Shown: piece by piece, positions 43,641 to 53,213 of the stretch
How positions within the stretch are numbered: position 1 is the stretch's first letter
Layout: each line of letters opens with the position of its first letter
From: Peribacillus faecalis
GTDB taxonomy: Bacteria > Bacillota > Bacilli > Bacillales > DSM-1321
DNA length: 64,000 nucleotides
Assembly (NCBI RefSeq): GCF_014712675.1
Contig: NZ_JACXSI010000010.1
Coordinates: 17,262-81,261 of the forward strand
Direction: 5' to 3'
Program-made: the position numbers and the translations under genes
Notes under the pieces: model-generated
What the model was told of the DNA's origin: nothing
What the model saw: only the letters and a program-made list of their open reading frames with translations
The model's database searches: none

Positions 43641-44123
43641 TTATTCAGTCTCCAGAATAAATTGAATCTGCATTTCACCGGAAGTCTTCAAATTGTCGCT
43701 AAGTGTTTGCAAGTATAGTAATGTTTGCTCATCAGTCCAATTTGGAAAATAGTTTGGGTGTTCCTCCAAATAAATTGCCCGTTCATGAATATCAGCAAAT
43801 GTTTCGTTTTCCCATTGTGCCATCATAATTGGGTCATCGGGTTGTTGCAATTCAGTTTCAGCTTGTTCTGCTTCTTCTTTTTCTTTCCGCTCTTGTTCTG
43901 CTACGGCTTGTTCTTCAAGTTCGACACTCTTAGCTTCTTTAACCTTTTGATTATGCATTTCATTTTGATAGTGCACCAGTTCGATTTTTTCAAGCTTAAG
44001 GATTTCTATATCGCTCTTACCGCTTACATCAATATCCGTGAATTCATAAGCTTGTGTAGTAGAAGGAATTGCAACTACAGCTAATGATAAAGCAACAAGG
44101 AAAAAATCTTTCGTGTTCAACAT
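43641..44123 (-). CDS. Small secreted or surface-released protein, unknown function
   Basis: 160 residues from the ATG at 44121-44123, ten bases after AAAGGA. A signal peptide is clear: MLNTKDFFLVALSLAVVAIP then STTQA, with cleavage likely before YEFTDID. The mature protein is acidic with a strongly charged coiled-coil-like stretch (EEQAVAEQERKEKEEAEQAETELQQP) and a C-terminal folded part rich in aromatics (YLEEHPNYFPNWTDEQTLLYLQTLS). No lipobox, LPxTG or catalytic motif. I do not recognise a family. It lies alone between lrgAB and the pst operon. Confidence 0.75.
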   Translation of the reverse strand: MLNTKDFFLVALSLAVVAIPSTTQAYEFTDIDVSGKSDIEILKLEKIELVHYQNEMHNQKVKEAKSVELEEQAVAEQERKEKEEAEQAETELQQPDDPIMMAQWENETFADIHERAIYLEEHPNYFPNWTDEQTLLYLQTLSDNLKTSGEMQIQFILETE

Positions 44124-44290
44124 AATTTTCACATCCTTTCACCAGACTCCAAAACAATATTATATATATTTTATTCCCGCCGGAAACTGCACTAAGCTTT
44201 ATTTGAAGAGTGTCAGATTAGCATCTGCTTTATTTCAACATAGTCAGTTTAAATGTTTCGTTATCTGCAATTAAGAAATGAAAAAACATA

Positions 44291-44321
44291 AAAAACCGTT
44301 AAGAAAGTTATTCTCAACGGT
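44291..44321 (-). terminator. Terminator of the pst-phoU operon
   Basis: ACCGTT (44295-44300) pairs with AACGGT (44316-44321), with further AAGAAAGTTATTCT pairing inside; six T on the minus strand after the stem. Confidence 0.88.
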
Positions 44322-44354
44322 CTGGTATTCTAATAGAGTCTTTATAATTAGCTC

Positions 44355-45011
44355 TTAATTCAAATCGTATCTCTTACCTTTAATTAAGTAAGCGGCATTT
44401 TCTGCGATGTTGGTAATATGGTCCGCAGCCCGTTCCAGGTGACGGTTAATGAACAGCAATTGTGTCAGCTGATTCATTTGCTCTGGAGTTTTGCTTAAAC
44501 TGTTTAATATTATTTTCGAAGTCTCTTCGTATAATTCATCTACTTGATCATCGATCTCACCAACTTCTTTCGCTAAAGCGATATCTTCCTCGATGAATGA
44601 TTGCACTGACTCTTGCAGCATTTTAATAGCCAAATTTTTCATTTCCTCAAGATGCGTAATTGAAATCAAAGACTCACATGCACCGATACGAACAGTTGAC
44701 TTAGCGATGTTCACTGCAAAATCCGCTACTCGTTCCACATCGAGGGAGATTTTCAGAGCACCGATAATTCTGCGCAAATCACGGGCAACCGGCTGTTCTT
44801 TGGCGATTAGCCAAATAACAAAATTATTAATATCGGTATCAAGAGCATCAATCACATTGTCTTCCTCTATGACCTCAAGCGCCAATTCAAGATCTTGCGA
44901 TTTTAAAGCAATAAAGGATTTCTCCAAAGCCTCTACAGTCAACTCACTCATTTCCGTCAATTTATCCTGTAATTCCCCAAGTGTTTTATCAAAGCTTTCG
45001 CGTGCTGCCAT
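44355..45011 (-). CDS. phoU: Phosphate-signalling regulator PhoU
   Basis: 218 residues made of two PhoU repeats; family motifs ARDLRRIIGALKISLDVERVADFAVNIAK and NRHLERAADHITNIAENAAYLIKGKR (metal-binding E/D-rich helices) are plain. In other bacteria PhoU links Pst transporter activity to the PhoR-PhoP system. B. subtilis lacks a canonical phoU in its pst operon, so its presence here marks a different lineage. Last gene of pstSCAB-phoU, 15 bases after pstB. Confidence 0.94.
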   Translation of the reverse strand: MAARESFDKTLGELQDKLTEMSELTVEALEKSFIALKSQDLELALEVIEEDNVIDALDTDINNFVIWLIAKEQPVARDLRRIIGALKISLDVERVADFAVNIAKSTVRIGACESLISITHLEEMKNLAIKMLQESVQSFIEEDIALAKEVGEIDDQVDELYEETSKIILNSLSKTPEQMNQLTQLLFINRHLERAADHITNIAENAAYLIKGKRYDLN

Positions 45012-45026
45012 ATTATCTCCTCCTCA

Positions 45027-45854
45027 TCAACCGAAACGGCCAGTAACGTAATCTTCTGTTCTCTTGTCTTTAGGCATGCTGAAAATTTTGCTTGTTTCAT
45101 CAAACTCAATAATTTCTCCGTTTAAGAAAAAGGCTGTTTTATCCGAAATACGTGCAGCCTGCTGCATGTTATGGGTTACAATAACGATAGTGTATTCATT
45201 TTTCATTTTCTCGATTAATTCTTCTACTTTAATCGTCGAAATCGGGTCCAATGCCGACGTTGGTTCATCCATTAAAATCACTTCAGGCTTCATCGCAATT
45301 GCACGAGCGATACAAATACGCTGTTGCTGACCGCCTGATAAACCAAGAGCCGATGATTTCAGACGATCTTTCACTTCATCCCAAATAGCAGCGCCACGCA
45401 AACTTTCCTCAACAATCGCATCCAATTCCTTTTTATTTTTGATGCCATGCATACGAGGGCCGTAAGCCACATTATCATAAATACTCATTGGGAACGGATT
45501 AGGCTTTTGGAACACCATCCCTACTTTTGTACGCAGCTTAATAACATCATTTGATTCATAAATGTCTTCGCCGTCAATGACAATGTTCCCGGTAATTTTG
45601 ACATTATCGATTAAATCGTTCATTCGGTTTAATGTACGAAGAAAAGTCGATTTACCGCAGCCTGAAGGTCCGATTAACGCTGTTACTTCATTTTCCTTTA
45701 TATCAATTCCGACTTTATATAAAGCTTGCTTTTCTCCATAAAACAAATCCAGGTCATTAACTTTAATTTTTACCGATTTATTATCTGACATGCGATGCTC
45801 CTTCTGTAGTTCACTGTTCTCTGATTGTATTTTTTCAATAACTGCTGTACTCAT
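45027..45854 (-). CDS. pstB: Phosphate ABC transporter ATPase PstB
   Basis: 275 residues from the ATG at 45852-45854, behind AAGAGGTG; a GTG two codons earlier is the alternative. Walker [10 protein letters not shown], signature LSGGQQQR, Walker [14 protein letters not shown] and the switch His (VTHNM) are all present. It powers phosphate import through PstC/PstA. The N-terminal ~25 residues are an extra polar extension compared with short PstB proteins. Confidence 0.95.
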   Translation of the reverse strand: MSTAVIEKIQSENSELQKEHRMSDNKSVKIKVNDLDLFYGEKQALYKVGIDIKENEVTALIGPSGCGKSTFLRTLNRMNDLIDNVKITGNIVIDGEDIYESNDVIKLRTKVGMVFQKPNPFPMSIYDNVAYGPRMHGIKNKKELDAIVEESLRGAAIWDEVKDRLKSSALGLSGGQQQRICIARAIAMKPEVILMDEPTSALDPISTIKVEELIEKMKNEYTIVIVTHNMQQAARISDKTAFFLNGEIIEFDETSKIFSMPKDKRTEDYVTGRFG

Positions 45855-45865
45855 ATGCACACCTC

Positions 45866-46690
45866 TTAATAATCAGCTTTGTTAAACTTTTTAGAAATAA
45901 ACGTTGTCGTTAGATTCAAGAAAAGAATAATGACAATCAAAACAATACCGATTGCTGCCGCAAGCTGAATATCACCGGACTCTTGCGTTACCAGATAAGA
46001 ATGGACCGTTAATGTTCTGGCTGATGAGAAGATGCTTGCCGGCATTGCCGCTACCGTTCCAGCTGTTAAAAAGATCGCTGCCGATTCTCCGACGATTCGC
46101 CCGATTGATAAAATAATACCTGATAAAATGCCTGGCATTGCGCTTGGCAAAATGACTTTATACAATGTTTGAAGCTTTGTTGAACCTAAAGCCAGCGAGC
46201 CTTCACGATATGAACCTGGCACTGTTTTTAGCGCTTCTTCCGTTGTACGGATAATAACCGGTAAAACAATAATTGTTAAAGTTAAAGATGCTGAAATAAT
46301 CGACATACCTAATTTTAAAGTTGTCACAAAGAATACAGCACCGAATAATCCGTAAATGATCGATGGAATACCGGTTAAGCTTTCAGTCGCGTAACGGATT
46401 AATCTTACTAAACGTCCTTGCTTCGCATATTCCTGTAAGTATACAGCTGCCAAAATACCGATTGGCGTCGCGATCAACAAGGAAATACCGATTGTATATA
46501 AAGTTGTCACAATCATTGGCCAAATTCCTCCGTGACCGTCTGCAGAATAATCGCCAAAAATAAAATCAAAGCTGATTAGCTTATAGCCTTTCATGAATAT
46601 AAATCCGACAATCGTCACAAGGATGGCTACTGTCAAGAAAGCAGAAAACCATAAAAGACCTCGCAATACATGATCCTTAAACTTTCTCAT
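45866..46690 (-). CDS. pstA: Phosphate ABC transporter permease PstA
   Basis: 274 residues from the ATG at 46688-46690 ([18 protein letters not shown]), behind GGGTGG; the start falls immediately after the pstC stop codon, so translation is coupled. Six membrane helices and the EAA-type coupling loop ([27 protein letters not shown]) contact PstB. Works with PstC as the membrane channel. Confidence 0.94.
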   Translation of the reverse strand: MRKFKDHVLRGLLWFSAFLTVAILVTIVGFIFMKGYKLISFDFIFGDYSADGHGGIWPMIVTTLYTIGISLLIATPIGILAAVYLQEYAKQGRLVRLIRYATESLTGIPSIIYGLFGAVFFVTTLKLGMSIISASLTLTIIVLPVIIRTTEEALKTVPGSYREGSLALGSTKLQTLYKVILPSAMPGILSGIILSIGRIVGESAAIFLTAGTVAAMPASIFSSARTLTVHSYLVTQESGDIQLAAAIGIVLIVIILFLNLTTTFISKKFNKADY

Positions 46691-46691
46691 T

Positions 46692-47609
46692 TTATTTTCC
46701 ACCCTTCGAAGCAATTTTAACCAATACAAAGTTCAATAATAGAATGAATGAGAATAGAACGATACCTGTTGCAAACAGCATTTCTTGATGTGTTCCATAT
46801 GCATATCCCATTTCTAACGCAATATTGGTCGTTAATGGGCGGACACTGTCTGTCAGGCTAGTCGGCAGAATTAAGCTGTTTCCGGCCACTAAAATAACGG
46901 CCATCGTTTCGCCGATTGCGCGTCCTAATCCTAAAACAATTGCTGCCATAATTCCTGATTTCGCAGCCGGGACGACAATTTTGAAAATCGTTTCTATTTG
47001 AGATGCACCAAGCGCCAACGAACCTTCACGATACGTTTTCGGCACTGCACGAATAGCCGTTTCCGCTACCGTCACAATTGTCGGAAGCATCATAATCGCT
47101 AATACGATAATTACAGCCAATAAGCTTTGTCCTTTTGCCAGTCCAAAGTTGTTTTGCAGGAAAGGAACGATAATTGCTAAACCGAATACACCATATAATA
47201 CTGATGGAATACCCGCTAAAAGCTGAACAGCAGGCGAAATGATTTTCGCTACGTTTTTCGGGGCGATTTCCGCCAAGAAAATTGCTGTTAAAAGACCGAT
47301 TGGCACACCAAGCACCAACGCTCCGAAAGTCGCAAACAATGAGGCGACAATCATCGGGAAGATGCCAAATTTATCTTCGCTCGGAACCCAATCCATTCCG
47401 AAAATAAAATCGATGAAACTGTAACCTTCCGAAACGAACGGTGTCGATCCTTTTACAAATACGAATCCTATAATCAAAAATAAGCTGACTACTGAAAGGA
47501 GTGCACAAATCAGAAATACCCTTTCAGATAGTTTTTCCATTATATATTTTCTTTTATTATTAGACCCTTCATTTCCAACCGTTTGTTTTTCCTTCAATGG
47601 GCTTGACAT
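46692..47609 (-). CDS. pstC: Phosphate ABC transporter permease PstC
   Basis: 305 residues, six helices, EAA loop [27 protein letters not shown] near residue 190. The ~20-residue polar N-terminal extension (SSPLKEKQTVGNEGSNNKRK) is a little longer than average. Second gene of the operon, 42 bases after pstS. Confidence 0.94.
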   Translation of the reverse strand: MSSPLKEKQTVGNEGSNNKRKYIMEKLSERVFLICALLSVVSLFLIIGFVFVKGSTPFVSEGYSFIDFIFGMDWVPSEDKFGIFPMIVASLFATFGALVLGVPIGLLTAIFLAEIAPKNVAKIISPAVQLLAGIPSVLYGVFGLAIIVPFLQNNFGLAKGQSLLAVIIVLAIMMLPTIVTVAETAIRAVPKTYREGSLALGASQIETIFKIVVPAAKSGIMAAIVLGLGRAIGETMAVILVAGNSLILPTSLTDSVRPLTTNIALEMGYAYGTHQEMLFATGIVLFSFILLLNFVLVKIASKGGK

Positions 47610-47651
47610 GTTGCTTTCCTCCTGTGGTTTGCACGAACAGTTTCCAAACTA

Positions 47652-48497
47652 TCAGTTAATGCGAATTGCTCCTGTCTTAGCAACAACCGCTTGTCCGTCC
47701 TCGCTTAAAATATAATCAATAAATTTCTGCCCTTCTTCAGAAATCCCGCTCTCCTTGTAGACGAACAAGAATGGACGAGAAAGACTGTACGTTTCATTCA
47801 ATACATTTTCCGCTGTGCTTTCCACACCATTAATTTTCACTGTTGAGATTGTATCATCTACATATTCGAATGAGATAAAGCCGACAGCATGTTTATTCAT
47901 AGCAACTGTCGTTTTAATGTTGCCGTTTCCGCTTGCGATAATCGCTTCTCTAACCAACTCGCCTGAACTGTAACCGACAATCTCTTGGAAGGCATCACGC
48001 GAACCTGAACCATCCTCACGCGATACGACAACAATTTCCATATCTTCTCCGCCAAGCTCTTTCCAATTCGTTACTTCTCCTGTAAAGATTTGTTTCACTT
48101 GCTCCATCGTTAAATCATTAACCTTATTGCTCGGATGAGTCACAACAACTATACCGTCATAAGCAATGATAGTTTCTGTCAATCCTTCCGATTTTTCTTC
48201 TTCCTTCAAATCCCGTGACGACATGCCGATTTCCGAAACACCGCTTATGGCATTTGTGATACCGGCAGATGAACCGATTTGATTGACCTCTATTTTTACA
48301 TTTTGATTTTCTTCTGAATAAGCTTCTGCTAATTTTTCTGCTAGAGGTCCTACTGATGTTGAACCCGAGACCGATATTGTTTTAGTGCTTCCGCCTGAAG
48401 ATCCTGATTCACTATCCTCATTAAAACCGCATGCTGCCGTTATGCTAAGTAAAGTTAATATTAAGATTCCAGCTATTAATTTTTTTACATTGCTCAT
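47652..48497 (-). CDS. pstS: Phosphate-binding lipoprotein PstS
   Basis: 281 residues. A lipoprotein signal peptide ends in the lipobox LSITAAC, so the protein is anchored to the outer face of the membrane. Phosphate-binding loops include SGSTSVGPL, SSRDL and REDGSGSRDAF. A Gly/Ser linker (ESGSSGGSTK) joins anchor and binding domain. First gene of the operon, directly downstream of the PhoP box. Confidence 0.95.
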   Translation of the reverse strand: MSNVKKLIAGILILTLLSITAACGFNEDSESGSSGGSTKTISVSGSTSVGPLAEKLAEAYSEENQNVKIEVNQIGSSAGITNAISGVSEIGMSSRDLKEEEKSEGLTETIIAYDGIVVVTHPSNKVNDLTMEQVKQIFTGEVTNWKELGGEDMEIVVVSREDGSGSRDAFQEIVGYSSGELVREAIIASGNGNIKTTVAMNKHAVGFISFEYVDDTISTVKINGVESTAENVLNETYSLSRPFLFVYKESGISEEGQKFIDYILSEDGQAVVAKTGAIRIN

Positions 48498-48564
48498 AAT
48501 TTCCCCCCTAGATGAACTGCAGGATGCTTTTATTATTCCCTATAGCCTAATCATATAGCCACAT

Positions 48565-48603
48565 CGTTAACTCACTGTTAACTGTTTGTAAATACTTTGT
48601 AAA
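48565..48603 (-). promoter_or_regulatory. PhoP box upstream of pstS
   Basis: Four direct repeats on the minus strand at exact 11-base spacing: TTTACA (48598-48603), TTTACA (48587-48592), TTAACA (48576-48581) and TTAACG (48565-48570). This is the TTAACA-N5 pattern bound by PhoP dimers, 68-106 bases before the pstS start. Phosphate starvation should induce the operon. Confidence 0.92.
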
Positions 48604-48621
48604 TTTTAAAATTCAGCATTT

Positions 48622-48666
48622 AAAAAGCACACCCCGTCTACAAGCCAAAAGGCAGGGTGTGCTTTT
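48622..48666. terminator. Terminator before the pst promoter
   Basis: AAAAGCACACCC pairs with GGGTGTGCTTTT with a 21-base loop that has its own short GCC/GGC pairing. It ends the upstream minus-strand gene, touching its stop codon. Confidence 0.85.
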
Positions 48667-49105
48667 ACATATTCCACTTCTCTAAAACCATGAAATCCTT
48701 TGTTTTTTTTATAGGTATGTTATTTTTATCTGCAAACGCCAGTAAATCTTCAATGACAATATTGGGCGAATATTTAGTAATCGAAAGACTTAAACCTTTA
48801 TTTAATTTTATAATCGCACCCTTCCCTTTCCATCCGACAAGAATAAACTTAATCTCTTTTATTTGTTCAGGATCAAGTCTTTTTTTTCTAAATAATGGTC
48901 TTTTTACCTCTAAAAATGACGCATCTACCGTAAGCTCAACATTACTGATAAAAGTAATAATTAAGAAAGTACAGAGAGTTGCAATCACGTAGTATAAAAA
49001 CGGTTTAGATATTCCCATTATATTAATTAAAATTACAATACTGAATATATAGACATTTAATATTAATTTACTAATAATACCTTCGCTTCTCACTTTGTAT
49101 ATCAT
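48665..49105 (-). CDS. Small membrane protein with PH-like domain, unknown function
   Basis: 146 residues. Two hydrophobic helices (about residues 12-30 and 35-52) are followed by a beta-rich part (VELTVDASFLEVKRPLFRKKRLDPEQIKEIKFI...GAIIKLNKGLSLSITKYSP) with the layout of small bacterial PH-like (EbsA or DUF-type) membrane proteins. No catalytic motif. The start codon at 49105 lacks an obvious strong ribosome binding site. Single gene between the MFS permease and pst. Confidence 0.65.
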   Translation of the reverse strand: MIYKVRSEGIISKLILNVYIFSIVILINIMGISKPFLYYVIATLCTFLIITFISNVELTVDASFLEVKRPLFRKKRLDPEQIKEIKFILVGWKGKGAIIKLNKGLSLSITKYSPNIVIEDLLAFADKNNIPIKKTKDFMVLEKWNM

Positions 49106-49156
49106 CCATCCACCTCAGATACATCATATAACAAATTTTAACATATTTTCACAATA

Positions 49157-50362
49157 TTATAAAACAGATTTTGTTTTATTCAATTCATGCAGTTTATATT
49201 TATACATCGAGATAATACCAAGAAGAGGACCAATCGCTAATAAAGTAAAAGCCCATTGCCATCCTACTGTATTTACAAGGAGCGGAATGATATTGATGGA
49301 GAAAATCGTTATTAAGAAGCCAATACACATTTGAAATGTCAGAGCTGTTCCGACATATTCAGATTCTGCCGTTTCTGAAACAGCGGCTGAAAACTGGGCG
49401 GAATCTGAAATCACAGTCATCCCCCAAATAATCGACACAAGAACAGTCAGCCAAATTGCTTGACCGAATGTAAAACCTATCAGCACCGCACAGATAGCGC
49501 TTACAAACATCGAGATGATTGTTAAGTTAGAGCGCCCGATTTTATCTGATACATATCCGCCGACGATACATCCAATTGCTCCGGCGATACCGATGCAGAG
49601 AAATGATAAAAGAGCAATGATCCACGAAGATATTTCAGGTGAAGTTAGTTTAAAACTGGCTGCAAAAAATACAGGCAACCATGTCCACATCGCGTACAAT
49701 TCCCACATATGCCCGAAATAGCCATAGTTCGCTAACATTACCGGTTTGTTGTTTAACACCTTTTTAATTAACTTAAATGAGAAGATAGATCTGGTCGAAG
49801 TTTCTGGAGCGTCTGGCAAAATCCAATATACAATCGTTGCCGAAAGCCACGCCAATATAGAGCTGTATATAATGACTAGTTTCCAGTTTAGAGTAGAGAA
49901 AAACATAACTATAAAATGCGGTAAAGAGGAGCCAATTGTTAAAGCGGCAATCAAAATACCGATTGCTAACCCGCGTTTTTTGGGGAACCATTGTGATAAT
50001 ATTTTAACGGCCACAGGATAAACACCAGCAAGCGTGATGCCCGTTAATATTCGAAGCATAATACCGAACGTTGCCGCTTCAATAAAAATGAGTAAACCGT
50101 TAAATATTCCTCCGAAAAATGCCGAAATCGCAAATACTTTCCGTGGATTATAACGGTCTGCTATTCCTAATGAAGAACTGACAAAAGCACCAATGACAAA
50201 GCCAATTGGGACAGAGGCAGACAACCAAGCTTCTGCCTGTGGACTAATTTGCCACTCAACAATCAATTCAGAAACGATAACAGTCGCGCTGAACCACATA
50301 CTTAAAGCGAATAATTGCGAAATGGCAATCCAACTTAACGCTTTCCATGAACCCCGAATCAT
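49157..50362 (-). CDS. MFS transporter
   Basis: 401 residues from the ATG at 50360-50362 (MIRGSWKALSWIAISQLFAL), behind GAGAGGGGA; the TTG five codons earlier overlaps that site. About 12 helices in two halves joined near residue 190; the MFS loop signature is partly kept (GGYVSDKIGRSN in the second half). The style (WFPKKRGLAIGILIAALTIGSSLPHF) resembles anion/organic-acid or cyanate/nitrate-type permeases rather than drug exporters. Substrate unknown. A 14-base palindrome just upstream suggests a dedicated repressor. Confidence 0.8.
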   Translation of the reverse strand: MIRGSWKALSWIAISQLFALSMWFSATVIVSELIVEWQISPQAEAWLSASVPIGFVIGAFVSSSLGIADRYNPRKVFAISAFFGGIFNGLLIFIEAATFGIMLRILTGITLAGVYPVAVKILSQWFPKKRGLAIGILIAALTIGSSLPHFIVMFFSTLNWKLVIIYSSILAWLSATIVYWILPDAPETSTRSIFSFKLIKKVLNNKPVMLANYGYFGHMWELYAMWTWLPVFFAASFKLTSPEISSWIIALLSFLCIGIAGAIGCIVGGYVSDKIGRSNLTIISMFVSAICAVLIGFTFGQAIWLTVLVSIIWGMTVISDSAQFSAAVSETAESEYVGTALTFQMCIGFLITIFSINIIPLLVNTVGWQWAFTLLAIGPLLGIISMYKYKLHELNKTKSVL

Positions 50363-50377
50363 TTTATCCCCTCTCAA

Positions 50378-50391
50378 TCTAGAATTCTAGA
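50378..50391. promoter_or_regulatory. 14-base palindrome before the MFS gene
   Basis: TCTAGAATTCTAGA, a perfect palindrome, ends 16 bases before the ATG at 50362, next to the ribosome binding site. Candidate operator of an unidentified regulator. Confidence 0.45.
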
Positions 50392-50430
50392 GAGTTAGTA
50401 TATTCGAGAATTCGTAATAAAATCCTTTTT

Positions 50431-50817
50431 TTAAACATTCTCTTCATTCAATAGAACAATTTGCTGTACCGCTTCATCAATATGCTCCACATCAATAATT
50501 TGAATCTTTAAGTTTTGCTCTTCTTTTACTTTTTTTGCTTCAGCAGTATTATCATGAGGAATAATGATGTAAGGGTAGCCTTCAGTCTCCGCAATTAGCA
50601 ATTTCTGTTTCACTCCCCCAATCTCAAGTACATCCCCTTTGTTGCTTAAAGCACCCGTCACTCCAATCTGTATATCATTTTTCAATTGATTTTGCGAAAT
50701 TAAGCCAGTCAAGGCAACTCCTAATCCTGCACTGTCTCCTGAAATATCATCTCGATTTAAAAATACGTCCAGTTGTGGCATTTCATAACCTAACAATAAA
50801 CAAAGTGGAATCATCAT
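50431..50817 (-). pseudogene. Lon-type (S16) serine protease domain fragment
   Basis: 128 codons. DISGDSAGLGVALTGLISQ carries the Lon/YlbL catalytic serine and GVKQKLLIAETEGYPYIIIP the catalytic lysine, so the Ser-Lys dyad of peptidase family S16 is kept. There is no ATPase domain, and no PDZ domain as in YlbL/SepM. Directly upstream (50818-51010) are pieces of a membrane-helix-rich reading frame broken by a frameshift and a TAG, ending just before this frame's ATG pair. The likeliest reading is the 3' half of a decayed membrane-bound S16 protease; a small stand-alone protease translated from GTGAGG-ATG is the alternative. Confidence 0.55.
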
Positions 50818-51010
50818 CCCAAATATCTACCTCACAATCGCTTTCTTAGTGCAAAAAATAACTAATACCATTGAAGAAAGACATACGACCAGCAATAATA
50901 TGCCAACAAATAAATAAGCGGAAATGAAATTTTGATAATACAACAATAATAAGACGAAAGTGTTGTTGCTACAATTGCGATATATTCAATCGCGTTTCTA
51001 TTAATAGGTC
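50818..51010 (-). pseudogene. Broken membrane-helix segment upstream of the S16 domain
   Basis: Minus-strand frames read NRNAIEYIAIVATTLSS and then, after a one-base shift, LLLLYYQNFISAYLFVG and LLVVCLSSMVLVIFCTK before TAG. Together they resemble two or three membrane helices that could have anchored the downstream protease domain. No intact start codon with a good ribosome binding site is seen. The rest of 50818-51191 holds only a terminator. Confidence 0.4.
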
Positions 51011-51102
51011 CTCACCCTTCACTCTATGGATATAGTCAGTAAATACTATTGTATTGGCTACCAGTTAGCTCTCCAAATTCTTTGAAATGTTTAAGTTTAT
51101 TT

Positions 51103-51140
51103 TAAATAACGGAGATAGCGAATACCTATCCCCGCTATTT
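51103..51140 (-). terminator. Terminator after the penicillin-binding protein gene
   Basis: AAATAACGGAGATAG pairs with CTATCCCCGCTATTT with two mismatches; moderately A/T-rich tail on the minus strand, 52 bases past the stop. Confidence 0.65.
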
Positions 51141-51191
51141 TAACCTTTAGCCCTGTTCTATATCGCCTATATAACCAAATAATTTAATTAA

Positions 51192-53213
51192 CTAACGTGC
51201 AAACTGTTTATCATACGTAAAAATATTTTTAACCTTCTCAGATGCAATACTTGATCCTCCTCGCCCTTGTACACCTTCAACCATTAAGGCCACTAAAAGG
51301 TTTGGATTTTCAGTATTATAGGCTACAAACCACCCATTCTCTGTCCCTTGCTCGCCCTGTTTTTCTTTCAATTCTGCAGTACCCGTTTTCCCTGCTATCG
51401 GATATCCTTCTACTCTCGCTGATGAATAAGCGGTACCACTTGGATTTTCTACAACTTCTTTAAGAGCTGCATTAATTCTTGCGGTTTGCTCCTCATTAAT
51501 TAATGAATCGTTCCAAACCTGGTTACGCTCTTCTTCAGAAAATAATATTGGTTTAATCATTTTCCCTTGATTAACGAATGTCGTATAAATTGCAGCAAGG
51601 TGAAAAACACTCATCTCAATTTGCCCCTGACCATAGCTTGAATCAGCTAGTAATACTTCTGATTCTATTTCTCCAAAAGTGGATTTTTCAATCGGATAAG
51701 AGAATGGTATATCTTCATTAAATCCAAATTCTTTTAATCCTTCTGTGAATTTTGCTGTTCCTAATTCTAATACTTTTTGTGCAAAATAAATATTGTCAGA
51801 ATACATTAATGCCTTTTCTAGATTAATTGATTCATTTGCTTCTTTTACACGGGTAACATAATAACTTCCCCATGAATCATTTTTTTGCCACTTTAATCCA
51901 CTAATATTTATGCCGTCTGCCTCACTAATCGTTCCATTTTTCAAGCCAATTGCCGCTGTAATAGGTTTAAAGACAGATCCCGGTGCAAAAGTAGATTTAA
52001 ATCGGTTCAACAATGGATTTTGCGTATCTTGTTCAATTTTTTCCCACTGTGAAGCTGATGCTCCTAAAGATAGGGTATTCGGATCAAAGCCCGGACTGCT
52101 TACTAAAGCATGAGTTTCCCCCGTTATTGGATGAATAGCTACTGCAGCCCCCGCTTCACCCTTAAGTTCGTTAAATATTTTGGTTTGCAATTCTCCATTA
52201 ATTGTTAATTGAATATCCTCTCCGTGTATCACTTCTTTTTCAGCCAGAAGTTCCTCTGAGCCATCAGCTTTCTTGATATAAACCTTCACTCCATGCTCAC
52301 CTTTTAAACGTTCTTCGAGCACTTGCTCTAACCCTCTTTTACCGATGACATCCGTAGATAAATAACCTTTACCATCACGTTTCTCAATTTCTTCGGCCGT
52401 AATTGTTCCTACGTATCCAATCAAATGCGACGCTGCCTCTCCAAAAGGATATACTCGGGCAGTAACATCTTTTTTAGTAACGGATTCTATAGCCAGCAGC
52501 TTATTCAACAACTCTTCATCCTGCACAGAAATTTTTTTTATCGGGACAAAATGCTCCGGCTGAACCCAAGAAGCATTCAGTAATTCTTCTATTCTCTCAA
52601 TCCTGATATCCAATAACTCGGATAATTGATTCTTTATTTCTTCTTCATTCTCTCCCATATTGCCGGGTACAATTCCAATTTCATAAACAATCCCATTAAC
52701 AGCAAGCCCTTGTCCATTCACATCAAAAATTTGCCCTCTCTCAGCTTTCGTACTGTTAATTCCGATTTTATCTTCTTCTTCAAGTTCCTTAAATATAAAA
52801 GTTGTATTCCAATTGATATACCAATCTGACTTCTCTTCTCGTTCTTCTTTTAGTAAAACGGCCTTATTGTCAAATGTAATAGGACCGGCTATAGTCTCCA
52901 TTTTTACAGAAAAGTCATACTCTACTTGATCTACATTTGAATCTGACGGTTCATTAGGTTTGTTGAATGAAATTTCTAAATTTTCAACCTCTAAATCTTT
53001 GTAAATCTTAGAATATCTTTCAATAAATTCTTCTTTCTTAATTTTATCTTTGCCGTCTACCGATAAATAGTCATACATCTCTTCAAACTTTTGCTCACCC
53101 CATAATTTAACAAAACTCTCAAATCGTTCTTCAGGTATCGGCTCTTCTGAACAACTTGTTAACATTAAAATCAGAATAAAGAAAATGAAAGTAAACAAGT
53201 ATCTTTTTATCAT
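51192..53213 (-). CDS. pbpC: Class B penicillin-binding transpeptidase lipoprotein (PbpC / PBP2a-like)
   Basis: 673 residues. An N-terminal lipobox LMLTSC predicts a lipid anchor. Residues ~30-145 form an NTF2-like MecA_N domain (ESFVKLWGEQKFEEMYDYL). A dimerisation domain follows (AERGQIFDVNGQGLA), then the transpeptidase with SxxK in FAPGSVFKPITA, SxN in YSDNIYFAQ and KTG in AGKTGTAEL. This is the architecture of B. subtilis PBP3 (PbpC) and staphylococcal PBP2a, which cross-link peptidoglycan and often bind beta-lactams weakly. Whether this one confers resistance cannot be read from sequence. Start at 53213 behind GGGGGA. Monocistronic. Confidence 0.9.
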   Translation of the reverse strand: MIKRYLFTFIFFILILMLTSCSEEPIPEERFESFVKLWGEQKFEEMYDYLSVDGKDKIKKEEFIERYSKIYKDLEVENLEISFNKPNEPSDSNVDQVEYDFSVKMETIAGPITFDNKAVLLKEEREEKSDWYINWNTTFIFKELEEEDKIGINSTKAERGQIFDVNGQGLAVNGIVYEIGIVPGNMGENEEEIKNQLSELLDIRIERIEELLNASWVQPEHFVPIKKISVQDEELLNKLLAIESVTKKDVTARVYPFGEAASHLIGYVGTITAEEIEKRDGKGYLSTDVIGKRGLEQVLEERLKGEHGVKVYIKKADGSEELLAEKEVIHGEDIQLTINGELQTKIFNELKGEAGAAVAIHPITGETHALVSSPGFDPNTLSLGASASQWEKIEQDTQNPLLNRFKSTFAPGSVFKPITAAIGLKNGTISEADGINISGLKWQKNDSWGSYYVTRVKEANESINLEKALMYSDNIYFAQKVLELGTAKFTEGLKEFGFNEDIPFSYPIEKSTFGEIESEVLLADSSYGQGQIEMSVFHLAAIYTTFVNQGKMIKPILFSEEERNQVWNDSLINEEQTARINAALKEVVENPSGTAYSSARVEGYPIAGKTGTAELKEKQGEQGTENGWFVAYNTENPNLLVALMVEGVQGRGGSSIASEKVKNIFTYDKQFAR

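Noticed and set aside
44124-44354. Gap between the secreted-protein gene and phoU searched for a small RNA or gene
   Set aside because: Only the pst-phoU terminator is supported; no ribosome binding site with frame and no other stable hairpin.
48657-48992. 111-codon plus-strand frame opposite the PH-like membrane protein
   Set aside because: The minus frame has plausible helices and domain layout and a terminator; the plus frame has no start signals.
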